A stretch of 64,000 nt of DNA from Mycolicibacterium sp. MU0050. Its GTDB lineage: Bacteria; Actinomycetota; Actinomycetes; Mycobacteriales; Mycobacteriaceae. The notes under the pieces are model-generated. The model saw nothing but the letters and a program-made list of their open reading frames with translations. It had not been told where the DNA came from and did not search any database. The DNA is taken from assembly GCF_963378085.1 (NCBI RefSeq), contig NZ_OY726395.1, positions 4,650,001 through 4,714,000 of the forward strand, read 5' to 3'. Below are positions 33,301-42,723 of this stretch, one piece after another (within the stretch, counting starts at the first letter, position 1; every line of letters begins with the position of its first letter). The position numbers and the translations under genes are program-made.

Positions 33301-34341
33301 GTGAAGCGGACGACGATCGTCGATGTGGCCCGCCGGGCCGGTACGTCGACGGCGGTGGTCAGCTATGTGTTGAATCCGGGTTCCAAACCCGTCTCCGACG
33401 GACTGCGTGTCCGGGTGCTGCAGGCGGTGGCCGAACTCGACTACCGACCGCACCGGCACGCCCGCGATCTGCGCCGCCGCAGCGACTGGGGACAGCTCGG
33501 TGTGCTTATTCCCGATCTGACCCTGCCGTTCTACGCCACGTTGGCGGCCTCGATCGAGGCCGAGGCGCGGCGCCGTCGCCAACTCGTGCTGACCGGCAAC
33601 ACCGGATTCGAGGTCGGGGTGGAACGCGAGTTGGCGCGCTCCTTCGTCGACGCGGGTGTCGACAGCCTCCTGGTGGCCGGGGTGTGCGATGGCCGGGCCG
33701 TCGCGCAGCTGTGCCGCGACGGTCGCGTCCCGCTGATCTGGGTACACCACAACCGCAACGCCGACGGACCGCACGCGGTGTGCTCGGATCACGTCCGGGC
33801 CGGGGTGTTGGCCGCGCAGCACCTGATCGACACCCACCGCCGCGCCTCGATCGCGTTCGTCGGTGGTTTCACCGATGAGCATGTCCTGCACGGTGATCGA
33901 GACACCGTGCGGGAACGCTTCGAGGGCTACCGCGAGGTGGTCGGCGCCGCAGTTCGGCACATCGCGACCGACCTCACGCTCGACTCGGCCTACCGCGCGG
34001 TCCGCGGCGACATCCGCGCGAACGGCGCGCCCGACGGCCTGATCGTCGGGACATTCTTTCAGGCCGCGCCGGTGCTGCGGGCGCTGGCCGATGCGGGGCT
34101 GCGGGTGCCCGCCGACGTGCCGGTGGTCGGCTTCGACGCCGATGCCCGCAACAAGTACGGGCTGATCACCCTGACCGCGGTGCAGCAGGATGTGGACGAA
34201 CTCGCCCGTCGTGCCATCAGTTCGGCGGGGTCGCCGCAGCACTCGCCGGCACCCGCGACCACCTCACCGCGCGTACCGGTGCGGCTGGTGCCGGCCGAAA
34301 GTTGCGGTTGTGTAACTCAGTTCGGCGGTCGGATTCACTAG
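33301..34341 (+). CDS. LacI-family transcriptional regulator
   Basis: A 346-residue regulator. The N-terminal HTH and hinge are TIVDVARRAGTSTAVVSYVL, then NPGSKPVSDGLRVRVLQAVAEL. A periplasmic-binding-like sugar domain follows (LGVLIPDLTLPFYATLAASIE ... VPVVGFDADARNKYGLITLT). GTG at 33301 is chosen with GAAGGGG ahead; the frame opens earlier but lacks family sequence. It is divergent from the arylsulfotransferase-ABC operon and probably controls it. Its TAG overlaps by two bases the TAG of the convergent gene at 34338. Confidence 0.92.
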   Translation: MKRTTIVDVARRAGTSTAVVSYVLNPGSKPVSDGLRVRVLQAVAELDYRPHRHARDLRRRSDWGQLGVLIPDLTLPFYATLAASIEAEARRRRQLVLTGNTGFEVGVERELARSFVDAGVDSLLVAGVCDGRAVAQLCRDGRVPLIWVHHNRNADGPHAVCSDHVRAGVLAAQHLIDTHRRASIAFVGGFTDEHVLHGDRDTVRERFEGYREVVGAAVRHIATDLTLDSAYRAVRGDIRANGAPDGLIVGTFFQAAPVLRALADAGLRVPADVPVVGFDADARNKYGLITLTAVQQDVDELARRAISSAGSPQHSPAPATTSPRVPVRLVPAESCGCVTQFGGRIH

Positions 34342-35126
34342 ATCGCCAGGATCGAGCTCAAGGCGCTCAGCGGAACCCTCACGATCACCGTCCCTCCGTC
34401 CATGGACCACACGAACCTGTCACGAGGCCAGGGTGTTTCGTGCGTCATCGGGACATCCGGCAAGTATAGGATCAGTTCGTCGGGGGTCACCGCAAAGGCG
34501 CGGTACTGCCCGGAGTATCCCGACCCGTCGGGTTGCGGCCGCCATTCCTCGGGCGTGAACGGGTAGGTGCCAGGGGCATGGGTCGGCGGTGCGGCATCGA
34601 GCGCTGGTTCCAGGTAGGGACGGATGAGGGGCGGCAGGGCAGTCAGTGGGTCGACGCCGGGCCGGAAGAGGTCGACCAGTTCCAGTTGTCGGCCGGCCGC
34701 GAGATCAAAGGTGAACGTCTGGAACGCACGGTTGGGGTTCATGCCAACGGTCCGCCAGGACTCCTCGAACACCACCGACGTGACTGTGTCTCGGGTGAAT
34801 TGCTGATAGCCGAGCCGATATTGGGCGTCGCGCACCATATCGTGAGCGGTCACGCGCCACTGATCGGCACGTCCACCGAGGTGGTTCCGAAGGATCGGCC
34901 CCGACGGTGACCGTGCAAGTAGAGCGGTGGGCAGCCGTGCGGTCATTGTGGTGGTGGCATTTCGGACCGAGGTGACCTCGGTCCGACACGTTCCGTCGCC
35001 CGCCACTGACCAGCCGGCACCCAGGACCGCCTCGCAGTCAGTGGCTAGATTCGCGTTCGCAAGGGGCGTGCTGCACAGGATCGACAACAGCCATCCTCCC
35101 AGCGCCCAGGCACTTCTGATCCGCAT
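34338..35126 (-). CDS. Secreted MPT64/DUF3298-like protein
   Basis: A 262-residue exported protein. The signal peptide is MRIRSAWALGGWLLSILC, cut near ANA; two cysteines then lie close together (DCEAV...GTCRTEV). The C-terminal part (YRAFAVTPDELILYLPDVPM ... VRVPLSALSSIL) resembles the end of the mycobacterial antigen MPT64 (FAVTNDGVIFFF...VPRSAIDSML) as I remember it, the DUF3298 fold. It is last in the mce operon, five bases after the mce-associated gene. A helper or envelope role for the Mce complex is likely but not shown. Confidence 0.75.
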   Translation of the reverse strand: MRIRSAWALGGWLLSILCSTPLANANLATDCEAVLGAGWSVAGDGTCRTEVTSVRNATTTMTARLPTALLARSPSGPILRNHLGGRADQWRVTAHDMVRDAQYRLGYQQFTRDTVTSVVFEESWRTVGMNPNRAFQTFTFDLAAGRQLELVDLFRPGVDPLTALPPLIRPYLEPALDAAPPTHAPGTYPFTPEEWRPQPDGSGYSGQYRAFAVTPDELILYLPDVPMTHETPWPRDRFVWSMDGGTVIVRVPLSALSSILAI

Positions 35127-35131
35127 GGCCC

Positions 35132-35695
35132 CTACTTGACGTCGACCTTGCTGGCGAGCCAGCGTCCGTCGATACGTTCCATCGTCATGCTGATTCGGCT
35201 CCGGTCTATGCGGGGCCCCGGATCGATGCGGTTGCTGATCGACTGATCGATGAAGATCAGGACCTCCACCTCATCAGCGGTCACGGTTTTGACCGCCGCG
35301 TCCACCACTGTGCCGCGGCTGACCGCCGCGTTGTCCACCAGTGCCTGCCGGAGCTGCGCCGAGGACTGACCGTAGATGTCCCTGAACTCTCCCGTGGCCC
35401 CGTCCAGCACCTGCTCGAAGTTCTCATCGATGTTGCCGTCGTCCACGCTGGTCAGAGTCACTGCATAGTTCCGAGCGGTGTCGAGCGCGGCAATACCGGC
35501 CGACTCGAGATCGTGGTGCTGCTTGACCTGCCAGGCCAACAATCCGGCAGCCGCGACGGCAGCGGTGAACGTCAGAGCGCCGGCACCGATGAGAACCCGG
35601 CGGGCCCAATCGGATCTGCGATTCTGCTGCGCGCCTCGACTCTCCTCGGAGTCGTGGAGCTGGTCGACAACATCCTGAGTCGTTCGGTCCGACAT
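35132..35695 (-). CDS. Mce-associated membrane protein
   Basis: A 187-residue protein. A charged cytosolic N-terminus (about 32 residues) is followed by one membrane helix (VLIGAGALTFTAAVAAAGLL) and an extracellular alpha/beta domain with the VDDGNIDENFEQVLDGATGE and ATGEFRDIYG motif of mce-associated proteins. Known members are encoded just after mceF and help stabilise Mce complexes. ATG at 35695 has AGTAGGAGACACG upstream. It sits 20 bases after mceF in the same operon. Confidence 0.88.
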   Translation of the reverse strand: MSDRTTQDVVDQLHDSEESRGAQQNRRSDWARRVLIGAGALTFTAAVAAAGLLAWQVKQHHDLESAGIAALDTARNYAVTLTSVDDGNIDENFEQVLDGATGEFRDIYGQSSAQLRQALVDNAAVSRGTVVDAAVKTVTADEVEVLIFIDQSISNRIDPGPRIDRSRISMTMERIDGRWLASKVDVK

Positions 35696-35715
35696 CGTGT
35701 CTCCTACTGTGCAGA

Positions 35716-36981
35716 TCAATTGGGCGGTTCCAGTGGCAGCGGCGGACCGCCGTACGGCAACGGGATGGTGTAGCGACCGACGGGCGTCGGATCCGTGGTC
35801 GCCGACGGGTCGTACCCGGGCGGCGGACCGTCCGTATCATCACCGGGCGGGCGGGGAGCGTTCCGCGCACCTCGTATCAACACCGATGGGTCCGGATTAT
35901 CGCAGTAGGTATGGAGATACGGCTCCGGATAGTCGGCCTGGCTGGGTGGGTGACGCGGTAGGTTGTAGTCGCAGCCATATCGTGGATAGGGGTCGACGAG
36001 AGCCCACACACCACCATCACGGATGGCGCCAGCCACGGCTTCCAACATCGATCCCCGAGTATCGGGGAACAACGCCTTCAACGCCGGAACCCGTACATAG
36101 GACAGCTGGGCGATCGTCACCAGATTGCCCAAGAGTTGGATCATCGTCTCGGAATTGTCGGCGATCACAGCGTCGAGTTGGTGCAGCGGTGCGCCACCGG
36201 TGTCGACGAGGCGACGAAAACCCGTATCCATGCGATCCGCCCCGCCGAGGATGTCATCGATGTTCCTGGTGGTGCTCTGTAGTGCCGATCTTCCCGCTGC
36301 GATGGTCGTCGAGACCACCCGACTGTTCCGGATGACGCTGATCGTCTCGGGCAGAACCGAATCCAGGGTGGAGATCAGGAATGTTCCACCGTCCAGCAAT
36401 GCGGCGAGCTTCTTCGGACCGGTACTTTCGACGCGCAATTCCCGCATGATCGCGCTGACCTTCTCCGGGTCGACCTGATGGAGCAACCCTTCGGCGTCGG
36501 CGAGCAGATCTGCGAACGGCACCGGCACTGCTGTCTCTTGCTCGTCGATGATGCTGCCGTTGATGAGAAAGGGTCCGCTGTCGGTGCGCGGGCGGAAATC
36601 CAGGTACTGTTCACCGGCCGGCGACAGGGCGGAGACACGCACCGGAGTTCCGACCGGGATGCGGGCATCGCCGTCGATCACGGCAACGGCCCGTACCGCA
36701 TCTTTGGTGAAGTCGACGGTCTGAACTCGCCCGACCGGTACCCCACGCAACGTCACGTCCTGGTTTGGCAGCAGTCCACCGGACTGGGACAGCAGTACCT
36801 CCACAGCGATCTGTTTACGGGCTGGATTCAGCCGGAGGGCACCCACGACCACGTACCCGGCCGTAAGGGCGACCACCAACAGGAGACCGACGAAAGCAAC
36901 GAGAGAACGTCTGGCAGCCAGGAACCGCGTCGCATCGACGACCCCACGCGCGAACACTTCCACGGGATGCGCAGATCTCAT
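35716..36981 (-). CDS. mceF: MCE-family protein MceF
   Basis: A 421-residue Mce subunit. One N-terminal membrane helix (SLVAFVGLLLVVALTAGYVVV) is followed by the Mce/MlaD domain (VEVLLSQSGGLLPNQDVTLRGVPVGRVQTV), a long helical region and a proline-rich C-terminus. The sixth Mce subunit completes the heterohexamer that bridges the periplasm for lipid passage. ATG at 36981 overlaps the mceE stop (ATGA). Assignment to F rests on position after the lipoprotein. Confidence 0.9.
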   Translation of the reverse strand: MRSAHPVEVFARGVVDATRFLAARRSLVAFVGLLLVVALTAGYVVVGALRLNPARKQIAVEVLLSQSGGLLPNQDVTLRGVPVGRVQTVDFTKDAVRAVAVIDGDARIPVGTPVRVSALSPAGEQYLDFRPRTDSGPFLINGSIIDEQETAVPVPFADLLADAEGLLHQVDPEKVSAIMRELRVESTGPKKLAALLDGGTFLISTLDSVLPETISVIRNSRVVSTTIAAGRSALQSTTRNIDDILGGADRMDTGFRRLVDTGGAPLHQLDAVIADNSETMIQLLGNLVTIAQLSYVRVPALKALFPDTRGSMLEAVAGAIRDGGVWALVDPYPRYGCDYNLPRHPPSQADYPEPYLHTYCDNPDPSVLIRGARNAPRPPGDDTDGPPPGYDPSATTDPTPVGRYTIPLPYGGPPLPLEPPN

Positions 36982-38093
36982 TGGCGCGGTCCGTAAATCT
37001 TGTCCAACAACAGGTTCCATTCGTACCGCAGGCTGGCGACCATCGAGTGCCAATCGGTTCCGTCCGGGCCGTGCATCATCGGATCACCCGGGTAGTTCAT
37101 ATCCGGTAGCGAACCCAGCGCGATACGGACGACATCGGCCGTACCGCGCAACGAGGTTGACCCCACCATGTCGAGGATGATGGGCAGAACCCGGTTCAGC
37201 GGCGTGATCGACAGTTCCGGATCAACCGCAACTTCGTTGAACGCTTCGGACAAGCGGTTGATATCTGCGATCAGGCTACGGGTGTCGGCACCTTGCAATG
37301 ACGGGAACCGACCCAGCTGGGCGGTAACGCGTGCGACGGTCGTCGTCAGATCGATCAACTGTCCGGTGTTGTCGGCGAGGACGTTGGTGGCCGGCCCTGC
37401 TACCGCGATTGCCGAGTTGAGCGAATCCTGGCGCGCGGCCACTGTCGAGGCCAGGGCGGAGGTGCTTTCCAGCACGGTGCGGATCTCGGCGGACCGGTCG
37501 TTGAGTCGCGTGACTAATGTGTTGGTCCTTTGCAGTAGCTCGGCGACGTTCGTTCCGCGGCCGCCCACTGCCGCGCCCGCTCCGTTGACCAGTGCGGTCA
37601 AGTTCCTGACAACGCCGCCGTTGACCAGCAGGGCCGCCGAACTGAGCACCTCTTCGATCGTTGCACCACCGCTCGTCGACGGCACGTCGATGGTGCCGCC
37701 GGGGTCCATGACTGCGACGGCACCGACAGCAGCGGGATCAGGTTGAATTGCCACGAACAGATCGCCCAACGGAGTCGCCGAACGCAACTCGGCCGTGACC
37801 CCGGCCGGGATACGCACCTCCGGGCGGATCCGCATCTTCACCTGCGCCGTGAAGTTCTGCGCCCGGATCGACTCGACTTCGCCGATATCCGCGCCCTGGA
37901 ACTTCACCTTCGCCCGTTCCGGCAGATTCAACGCGTTCTCGAAGACGGCGGTCAACGGGTAAGTATCGGATCCACTCGGCGCAACGAGCGGCAGCGTTTC
38001 GAGGCCCATCGCACATCCGGACACCAGGCCGGCCGCAGCCAGGATCGACGCGGTGCGAGTGGTTCCGCGTAACCCACGACTCCTCAGTTTCAC
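36978..38093 (-). CDS. mceE: MCE-family lipoprotein MceE (LprN type)
   Basis: A 371-residue Mce subunit and the only one with a lipobox: the signal sequence ends LVSGC with Cys about residue 27. The Mce domain is TAVFENALNLPERAKVKFQG, then ADIGEVESI. Helical coiled segments follow. Lipid-anchored MceE is a constant feature of mce operons. The GTG start at 38093 overlaps the mceD stop (GTGA). Confidence 0.92.
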   Translation of the reverse strand: MKLRSRGLRGTTRTASILAAAGLVSGCAMGLETLPLVAPSGSDTYPLTAVFENALNLPERAKVKFQGADIGEVESIRAQNFTAQVKMRIRPEVRIPAGVTAELRSATPLGDLFVAIQPDPAAVGAVAVMDPGGTIDVPSTSGGATIEEVLSSAALLVNGGVVRNLTALVNGAGAAVGGRGTNVAELLQRTNTLVTRLNDRSAEIRTVLESTSALASTVAARQDSLNSAIAVAGPATNVLADNTGQLIDLTTTVARVTAQLGRFPSLQGADTRSLIADINRLSEAFNEVAVDPELSITPLNRVLPIILDMVGSTSLRGTADVVRIALGSLPDMNYPGDPMMHGPDGTDWHSMVASLRYEWNLLLDKIYGPRQ

Positions 38094-39190
38094 GGGCCCA
38101 CTCCCGCCATCAGTTCCAACATCCCGGTGATACCGAAGTCCGGCCCGTAATCGCGCAAAGTACCGGTGGCGCAGCCCAGCTGCTTCTTCCCGATCAAGTT
38201 GCAGATCTCTTTGCCCAACTGGCTGTTGAACATGATCTTGTCGGCGAGCGCGTGGACCCTGATCACCCCGGCATTCGGGTCCGTAGCGCTGTAGACATTG
38301 TCGAGCGCCAGCGGGGCGACGTTGAAGAATTCGGCCAGCTCCCGTCGGTAGTCGACCATCGCCCGACTGATCGCTTCGGAGTCGGTCACGAAGCCACTCA
38401 GGGTGTTCCGATTACCTTCGAGCAAAACAGTTGCCTGATCCAGGATTTCGTTGATCTTGGCGCCGGTCGATCCGCTCCCAAGTTCCTCTTGGGCCAAAAT
38501 CTCACTCAGTTGGTGCACGTGCGCACCGAATTCGCGGATCACGGTGTCGTTCTCGACCGCCGCCTGCGAGAGATCGGCGAGGTTCTCGGCAACCGCCCGG
38601 ATATTCTGTCGGCTCTGAGCTCCATTGTCGGCGCCCAGACGTAAAGCCTGGGAGAGTTCGTCGAGCGTGGCGCGAAGATCCACGCCGTTGCCGTCCGTCA
38701 TCTCCGCGCCGATGGAGATCAGGTCCGCGACCGGACCACCCCCCGAACTGTCGCCTTTGAGCGCACTTGCCAGCTTCTGGATCATCGCAAGGGTGCGGTC
38801 GAATTCCACGGGTGTGCGGGTCCTGTTCGGCCCCAGCACATCACCGCTTCGCAGCTTCGGCCCCCCGCTGTAGGGGGGTGTCAACTCGACATGCCGATCG
38901 GTCAGGATGGAGGTGGAGACGGTGACCGCGTTCACGTCCGCGGGTAGTTCGACCTCCGGGTCGATCTCGAGTTCGACCTCGACATAGGTCGTCTTCGGCT
39001 CGACACGTCGCACCGAGCCCACCGGCATGCCGAGCACCGCCACCGAGTTACCCGGGTACAGCCCTACGGCGTCCTGGAAATGTGCCGTGACCACCATGGG
39101 ACCGGGCCGATCGTGTGGCAGGACGGTGAACGCCGTTCCGGCGGCGAGGACCGCCAGCAGACATGCGGCGCCGATCAGTGTGCGCTTCAT
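38090..39190 (-). CDS. mceD: MCE-family protein MceD
   Basis: A 366-residue Mce subunit. An N-terminal helix (TLIGAACLLAVLAAGTAF) is followed by the Mce domain (VTAHFQDAVGLYPGNSVAVL, GMPVGSVRRV) and long amphipathic helices that form the tunnel needle. Shorter than the A and F subunits, as usual for D. ATG at 39190 overlaps the mceC stop (ATGA). Confidence 0.9.
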   Translation of the reverse strand: MKRTLIGAACLLAVLAAGTAFTVLPHDRPGPMVVTAHFQDAVGLYPGNSVAVLGMPVGSVRRVEPKTTYVEVELEIDPEVELPADVNAVTVSTSILTDRHVELTPPYSGGPKLRSGDVLGPNRTRTPVEFDRTLAMIQKLASALKGDSSGGGPVADLISIGAEMTDGNGVDLRATLDELSQALRLGADNGAQSRQNIRAVAENLADLSQAAVENDTVIREFGAHVHQLSEILAQEELGSGSTGAKINEILDQATVLLEGNRNTLSGFVTDSEAISRAMVDYRRELAEFFNVAPLALDNVYSATDPNAGVIRVHALADKIMFNSQLGKEICNLIGKKQLGCATGTLRDYGPDFGITGMLELMAGVGP

Positions 39191-40218
39191 TCGCAGTCCT
39201 TGAAATATTCCACCAGGCCGAACTGTTCGGCCCGACCGCTGATGGCGCACATCCAGGAATCGACCAGCGGCCCGGCAGGCAGGGTGGCATCCGCGGCCGT
39301 GCCGCTACCTGTCAAGTTGGCGATGTTGCGCATGGGAATCGGCAGTACTTGCAACGTGTTTCGGAACTGCGCATCGTGCGAGGCGATCATATCGGCGAAC
39401 TCCCCGACGCTCGTCAGCAGCACGTCGAGCTCAGGGCGGTCGCCCAGCACCTTGTTCAAGGTGTCGACCAGTGCCGTCGCGCTTGCGAACAGGTGTTGCA
39501 GCGCTTCACGTCTCGTGGTGAGCTCGGCGAGCAGATCGCGCCCCCGAAGGATCAACGCGCCGATACTGGCCTTCTGGTCCCGGATCATGGTGGTCAACGT
39601 GTCGGTGCTGGCCAGCAGCGTCGTGAGCTGGTCACGTCGCTCGGCCACGATCGCGGACAGCGAGCGCAGATTGGTCAGCGCCTGGGGTAGCGCCTCGGGT
39701 ACGCCGTCCAGACTCTGCGACAGGGTGGTCAGCGATTGGGCGATCCGGTCCGCATCGACCTTTTCGAATGTGGTGGTCGCATTCGCGAGGGTGCGCTGGA
39801 GGTCGTACGGCACTGTGGTGTTGGCGAGTGGGATCCTTCCTTCGGCCAGGTCACCGCTGGTTCCGGGCGACAACTCCAGGTAGCGCGATCCGAGCAGCGT
39901 GGTGAGTTTGATTCCGGCGCCGGTGTCAGCGCCGAGTTGGACGTTGTTGTCGACATCGAACGTGACAACGACGCGGTCGTCGGCAAGGTGCAGCTCTGCT
40001 ACCGCACCCACCGTTACTCCCGCGATCTTCACCGGATCGCCGGCACGCAGCTGAGCAGCCTGGACGAACTCGGCCTGGTAACGGGTCTTTCCCAGGCCGA
40101 GGCCGCCGACCAGCAGGACCGCGCCAACCAATCCGCAGATCACCAGCAGGGCGATGACGCCGATGCCGGTCTTGTTGTGGTCCCCACCAGGATGTTGCGG
40201 CTTCAGTTTCTCGAGCAT
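39187..40218 (-). CDS. mceC: MCE-family protein MceC
   Basis: A 343-residue Mce subunit: membrane helix GIGVIALLVICGLVGAVLLV, Mce domain (YQAEFVQAAQLRAGDPVKIA, GVTVGAVAELHL), helical needle region and a C-terminal CAISGRAEQFGLVEYFKDCE. ATG at 40218 is preferred because GGTAGGAAAC lies just upstream; ATG at 40233 would overlap mceB by ten bases. Confidence 0.9.
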   Translation of the reverse strand: MLEKLKPQHPGGDHNKTGIGVIALLVICGLVGAVLLVGGLGLGKTRYQAEFVQAAQLRAGDPVKIAGVTVGAVAELHLADDRVVVTFDVDNNVQLGADTGAGIKLTTLLGSRYLELSPGTSGDLAEGRIPLANTTVPYDLQRTLANATTTFEKVDADRIAQSLTTLSQSLDGVPEALPQALTNLRSLSAIVAERRDQLTTLLASTDTLTTMIRDQKASIGALILRGRDLLAELTTRREALQHLFASATALVDTLNKVLGDRPELDVLLTSVGEFADMIASHDAQFRNTLQVLPIPMRNIANLTGSGTAADATLPAGPLVDSWMCAISGRAEQFGLVEYFKDCE

Positions 40219-40223
40219 GTTTC

Positions 40224-41264
40224 CTACCTGCATACCGGGGAGTGCTTGATGGTGTTGCCAGGAGTGGCGTGCCGAACGACGTCGGGAATGAGCCGGGCCA
40301 GGAAGGCGAAAAGGTTCGAGGTGATGTCGCAGGCGTAGATGTTTCCGTACGCGCCTTCCTGGGTGAACCGCGCCAAACCCTTCAGAACGAGGGGCATGTT
40401 CGCGCCGTAGAAAGCGAACCGTTCCCTGCCTTCGCCCGCGAGGTGAGCTGCCAGACCGGGTTCACGGGTGACGAACTCGCGTAAGTCTGGGTAAACGGCC
40501 CCGCTGATTTCTGCGAGCCGGCCGACCGCGGAGTTGATCGACCCGACCGAGGTGCGCAGATCCTCACGACGTGCTTCCAGCCCGACCAGGATGTCGCTGC
40601 TCCGGGCGATCACGGTTTGTAGATCACTGTTGCGCTCAGCCAGATTGGTCACCACTTGATTGAGGTTGGTGATGATCTCGTCGAGCAGCCGGTCAGGACC
40701 TGCCAGAAGTTCGGCCAGGGAGGAGGTTTCGGTGATCAGCGTCAGCAACGAGCCGTTGTCTCCCTGGAACGCCTGAATGATCGCTGTGGTCAGATTGTCG
40801 ACCTGTTCGGGGTCGAGCAGGGCGAACAGCGGTTCGAATCCGCGCAGCACGTAGGTGATGTCGAACGACGACTCCGTGCGTTCCAACGGGATCACACTCC
40901 CTGGCGGCAGCGGCTCGACGCTGGGCCGGACGCCGGGTGACAGCCCGAGGTAGCGTTGACCAATGATGTTCTGATACATGATCGATGCGACCGTATTCGC
41001 GTAGAGCACCTGCTCGTTCTGGACTTTGAAGGTCACCTCGGCCACTGTGCCGTCCAGTTCGACGTCATCCACCCGGCCCACCCGTACCCCGGCAACGCGC
41101 ACATCGTCGCCGGGCTGCAATCCGGTCACATCGGTGAAATGAGCGCTGTACGTCGCAGTGCTGCCGGATATTTCGCGGCTGAGGGTGACATACACCATCC
41201 AGGTGGCAACCGTCGTCACGACCAGAAACAGGCACAATCCGATCAACGGCTTTCGGTAACTCAC
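40224..41264 (-). CDS. mceB: MCE-family protein MceB
   Basis: A 346-residue Mce subunit with N-terminal helix PLIGLCLFLVVTTVATWMVY and Mce domain YSAHFTDVTGLQPGDDVRVA, GVRVGRVDDV. The later IMYQNIIGQRYLGLSPG is a conserved MceB region. The GTG start overlaps the mceA stop (GTGA). Part of the Mce hexamer. Confidence 0.9.
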   Translation of the reverse strand: MSYRKPLIGLCLFLVVTTVATWMVYVTLSREISGSTATYSAHFTDVTGLQPGDDVRVAGVRVGRVDDVELDGTVAEVTFKVQNEQVLYANTVASIMYQNIIGQRYLGLSPGVRPSVEPLPPGSVIPLERTESSFDITYVLRGFEPLFALLDPEQVDNLTTAIIQAFQGDNGSLLTLITETSSLAELLAGPDRLLDEIITNLNQVVTNLAERNSDLQTVIARSSDILVGLEARREDLRTSVGSINSAVGRLAEISGAVYPDLREFVTREPGLAAHLAGEGRERFAFYGANMPLVLKGLARFTQEGAYGNIYACDITSNLFAFLARLIPDVVRHATPGNTIKHSPVCR

Positions 41265-42721
41265 CAGTGTCCTCCGCTCTCCGGCAACAGATGAACGGTC
41301 GATCCACGCACGACCGGACCCAGCAACAGGTGGGTCGCAGGGCTGGCCACCGTCCCCGTGATCATGCTCAGCTGCCGACCCTCCTGAGCGCTGCCGACGG
41401 GTCCGACGTTGCCTCCGATCCCGGCGGATTTCGGGACGGCATCGGGAACCGGTTCCACCGCGGCAGGGGGCTGCGGAACGGACTCCGCGGCCCCCGGCGG
41501 CCGACCGCCGGGAATCTGGCCGCCATGGCGCGTCGAATCCCGCGGCGGTGCGTGATTGGGCCGGTTCTCGGATACGCCCGCCGGCGGCGCAATCCCCATC
41601 GACCCCAGGGCGGGATACAGCTGCGGCGCGGCCGGCACCTCCGGGGCCGTCTCACAGCTGGGACCGGAGAGCTCACCGTAGCGGGGACAGTCCGCCCTGA
41701 CGTATGAACGCGTCGGCGTAAGACTCAAGATGGTTTTCACCGTCAACTGCCGAGTTTCGTGATCGTACACATTCAGCACGTTTTCGCTGAGCCGTTGGAT
41801 GCGGCCGGCGATCATCGGGAATTGCTCGGCGTTGTCTGCGAGCACTCCCACTACCGGCGTCAACTGAGTGGTGATGTTGATCAATCGGTCCGTCTGGTTC
41901 TCGAATGATTCTGCCAAGGCCAGCGATGTATGTGTTGCAGCTGCCAGGAAACTGGATACGGATTCTCGTTTTTCCGCCAACGTCCGCATCGGCCGCACCC
42001 CCCGATCGAGCGCATCGAACAGCTCTGGAGCCGCGTCCCGCAGGGCATCCGTCGCCTCGGTGAGTGCGGCGATGGTCGAGGCGTCCGACCCGTCGCTCAG
42101 CACCGTATCAAGTTCGGTGACAATCTCTTTCAGGTCGCGACCGGCAGCCCTGATCGAGTCGCCGCGGCCATGAGTGGCCTCGGAGAGGGTGGCCAGCAGT
42201 CCGACTCCGCGCTCGGTGGGCTGTCCGGCCAAGGCTGCGAACACTTTTCTGAATTTGTTCAGCGTCGTCTGGAAGAGCACCGTCGGCAGGCTGGTGTCTT
42301 CGGGTATGGCGGCGCCGGAGCGAAGCGGCGCTGCGCCGTCGCCGTTGTCCACAAGTTGCACGGACGACACTGCAAAGATGTTGGAGGGCACCACGCGCGC
42401 CGTCACGTTGCCCGGGATCCCCGCAGCGAGGCCCGGTTTCAGTTGCAGGTGGACGGTGTTGGGCTGACCCATCGGGGTCGTCTCGACCTTGGACACCTGT
42501 CCCACCAGCACGCCCCGGAATTTGACATCGGATTTCTCCGGCAGCCCGTCACCCACGTTGGTCAACTCGGCGCTCACCCGCAGGACCCGGTCCAGGTCGC
42601 CGCGCGACTTCGCCACCGCCGAGACGCTTGCGATCGCGGCGACCATCGCAAAGCACAAGCCGATCACCACAAGCTTGGTGTTCGACGGTCCCCGGCTGTC
42701 CGAGTCGAATGAGTTCGGCAT
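41261..42721 (-). CDS. mceA: MCE-family protein MceA
   Basis: A 486-residue Mce subunit, the longest of the six. The N-terminal membrane helix is LVVIGLCFAMVAAIASVSAV, the Mce domain is RVSAELTNVGDGLPEKSDVK, then FRGVLVGQVSKVET. Conserved central helices follow, and a proline/glycine-rich tail of about 130 residues (from SCETAPEVPAAPQ on). GGGGGGTAGAC precedes ATG at 42721, two bases after the yrbEB stop. MceA typically meets the permease side of the complex. Confidence 0.9.
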   Translation of the reverse strand: MPNSFDSDSRGPSNTKLVVIGLCFAMVAAIASVSAVAKSRGDLDRVLRVSAELTNVGDGLPEKSDVKFRGVLVGQVSKVETTPMGQPNTVHLQLKPGLAAGIPGNVTARVVPSNIFAVSSVQLVDNGDGAAPLRSGAAIPEDTSLPTVLFQTTLNKFRKVFAALAGQPTERGVGLLATLSEATHGRGDSIRAAGRDLKEIVTELDTVLSDGSDASTIAALTEATDALRDAAPELFDALDRGVRPMRTLAEKRESVSSFLAAATHTSLALAESFENQTDRLINITTQLTPVVGVLADNAEQFPMIAGRIQRLSENVLNVYDHETRQLTVKTILSLTPTRSYVRADCPRYGELSGPSCETAPEVPAAPQLYPALGSMGIAPPAGVSENRPNHAPPRDSTRHGGQIPGGRPPGAAESVPQPPAAVEPVPDAVPKSAGIGGNVGPVGSAQEGRQLSMITGTVASPATHLLLGPVVRGSTVHLLPESGGHW

Positions 42722-42723
42722 GT

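Noticed and set aside
32515..34242. 575-codon minus-strand open frame over the LacI gene
   Set aside because: Joins an out-of-frame part of the arylsulfotransferase to the antisense of lacI; no domain seen.
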